Of a stretch of DNA of 5,633 bases, positions 5,401 to 5,633 are shown piece by piece. Below the pieces are notes generated by a model. That model searched no databases and had not been told where the DNA came from. It saw nothing but the letters and a program-made list of their open reading frames with translations. Position numbers and translations under genes: made by a program. Where the stretch lies: the NCBI GenBank assembly GCA_039918235.1, contig JBDSHZ010000106.1, positions 1 to 5,633 of the forward strand, given 5' to 3'. How positions within the stretch are numbered: position 1 is the first letter of the stretch; each line of letters starts with the position of its first letter. Origin of the DNA: Pseudopedobacter sp039918235. Its GTDB lineage: Bacteria; Bacteroidota; Bacteroidia; Sphingobacteriales; Sphingobacteriaceae.

Positions 5401-5633
5401 ATGAAAGCTGATAAAATATTTTGGGGAATTATATTTGTTTTTGTAGGAGGAATATTCCTATTGGAAAACTTTGGATACATTGATTTTAGTTGGGGTTACA
5501 TTTGGCGCTTTTGGCCTCTAATTCTGATAATTACAGGAATAAATATTATTTTTTCTAAATCGCAATCTAGAGTAGGGGTAATCGCTATAGCAGTAATTAC
5601 TGTATTGGTTTTAGGTTTTATAACTTTTAAGGG
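5401..5633 (+). CDS. LiaF-type transmembrane-domain protein, 5' part, cut by window end
   Basis: The ATG at 5401 opens a frame that stays open for 77 codons to the window end. It begins MKADKIFWGIIFVFVGGIFL and continues with LENFGYIDFSWGYIWRFWPL (21-40), a second helix LILIITGINIIF (40-51), a short polar turn KSQSRVG and a third hydrophobic stretch (60-75). The first two helices with the 'F.WPL.LI..G..I.F' middle match the LiaF/DUF5668 transmembrane module and closely resemble residues 91-138 of the preceding PspC protein. The gene lies 90 bases after the pspC stop, with no terminator seen between them, so co-transcription is likely. Such proteins in Bacteroidota may carry a C-terminal soluble domain, which cannot be seen here. 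Confidence 0.8.
   Translation, partial: MKADKIFWGIIFVFVGGIFLLENFGYIDFSWGYIWRFWPLILIITGINIIFSKSQSRVGVIAIAVITVLVLGFITFK

Noticed and set aside
1..5633. CRISPR arrays, tRNA or rRNA genes, riboswitches
   Set aside because: No regularly spaced repeats, no cloverleaf-like sequences and no conserved rRNA stretches were seen on reading both strands; gaps between genes are too short for a riboswitch except 268-411, which is explained by the terminator and a weak promoter.

Overview
The window looks like chromosomal DNA of a Bacteroidota bacterium, most probably of the Sphingobacteriaceae (Pedobacter-like). The grounds are AT-rich DNA, promoter boxes that fit the Bacteroidota TTG / TAnnTTTG pattern, an MlaE/MlaF pair of Bacteroidota type, a PspC gene followed by LiaF-type membrane domains, and an ORF6N-domain gene. 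The genus is inferred from general resemblance and was not tested by a search.

Layout: Positions 1-127 are one end of an IS3-like insertion sequence, with the first 19 codons of its transposase on the minus strand. It has landed inside an ORF6N-domain gene (minus strand, start at 267), leaving only the N-terminal 46 codons here. After a noncoding stretch of about 145 bases with a strong terminator hairpin (328-358), four minus-strand genes follow. In transcription order they are an MlaE-type permease (3965-3231), its MlaF-type ATPase (3234-2485, ATGA overlap), a class I SAM-dependent methyltransferase of the RlmI group (2417-1527) and a lipoprotein of unknown function (1464-412). The four genes have short gaps and end at the hairpin, so they may form one transcription unit.

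A divergent promoter region (about 3952-4049) separates this unit from a plus-strand cluster: a short-chain dehydrogenase/reductase (4050-4751), a PspC-domain protein with a second, LiaF-type membrane module (4771-5310), and a further small LiaF-type membrane protein cut by the window end (5401 onward).

Functionally, the permease and ATPase should form the inner-membrane engine of an MCE/Mla-type lipid transport system, but no MCE substrate-binding protein is in the window. The PspC/LiaF-type genes suggest an envelope-stress or membrane-homeostasis role. No clearly new multi-gene system is visible. The points most worth following are the methyltransferase that lacks a catalytic cysteine, the unnamed lipoprotein family, the palindromic divergent promoter, the duplicated LiaF-type module and the IS-broken ORF6N gene.
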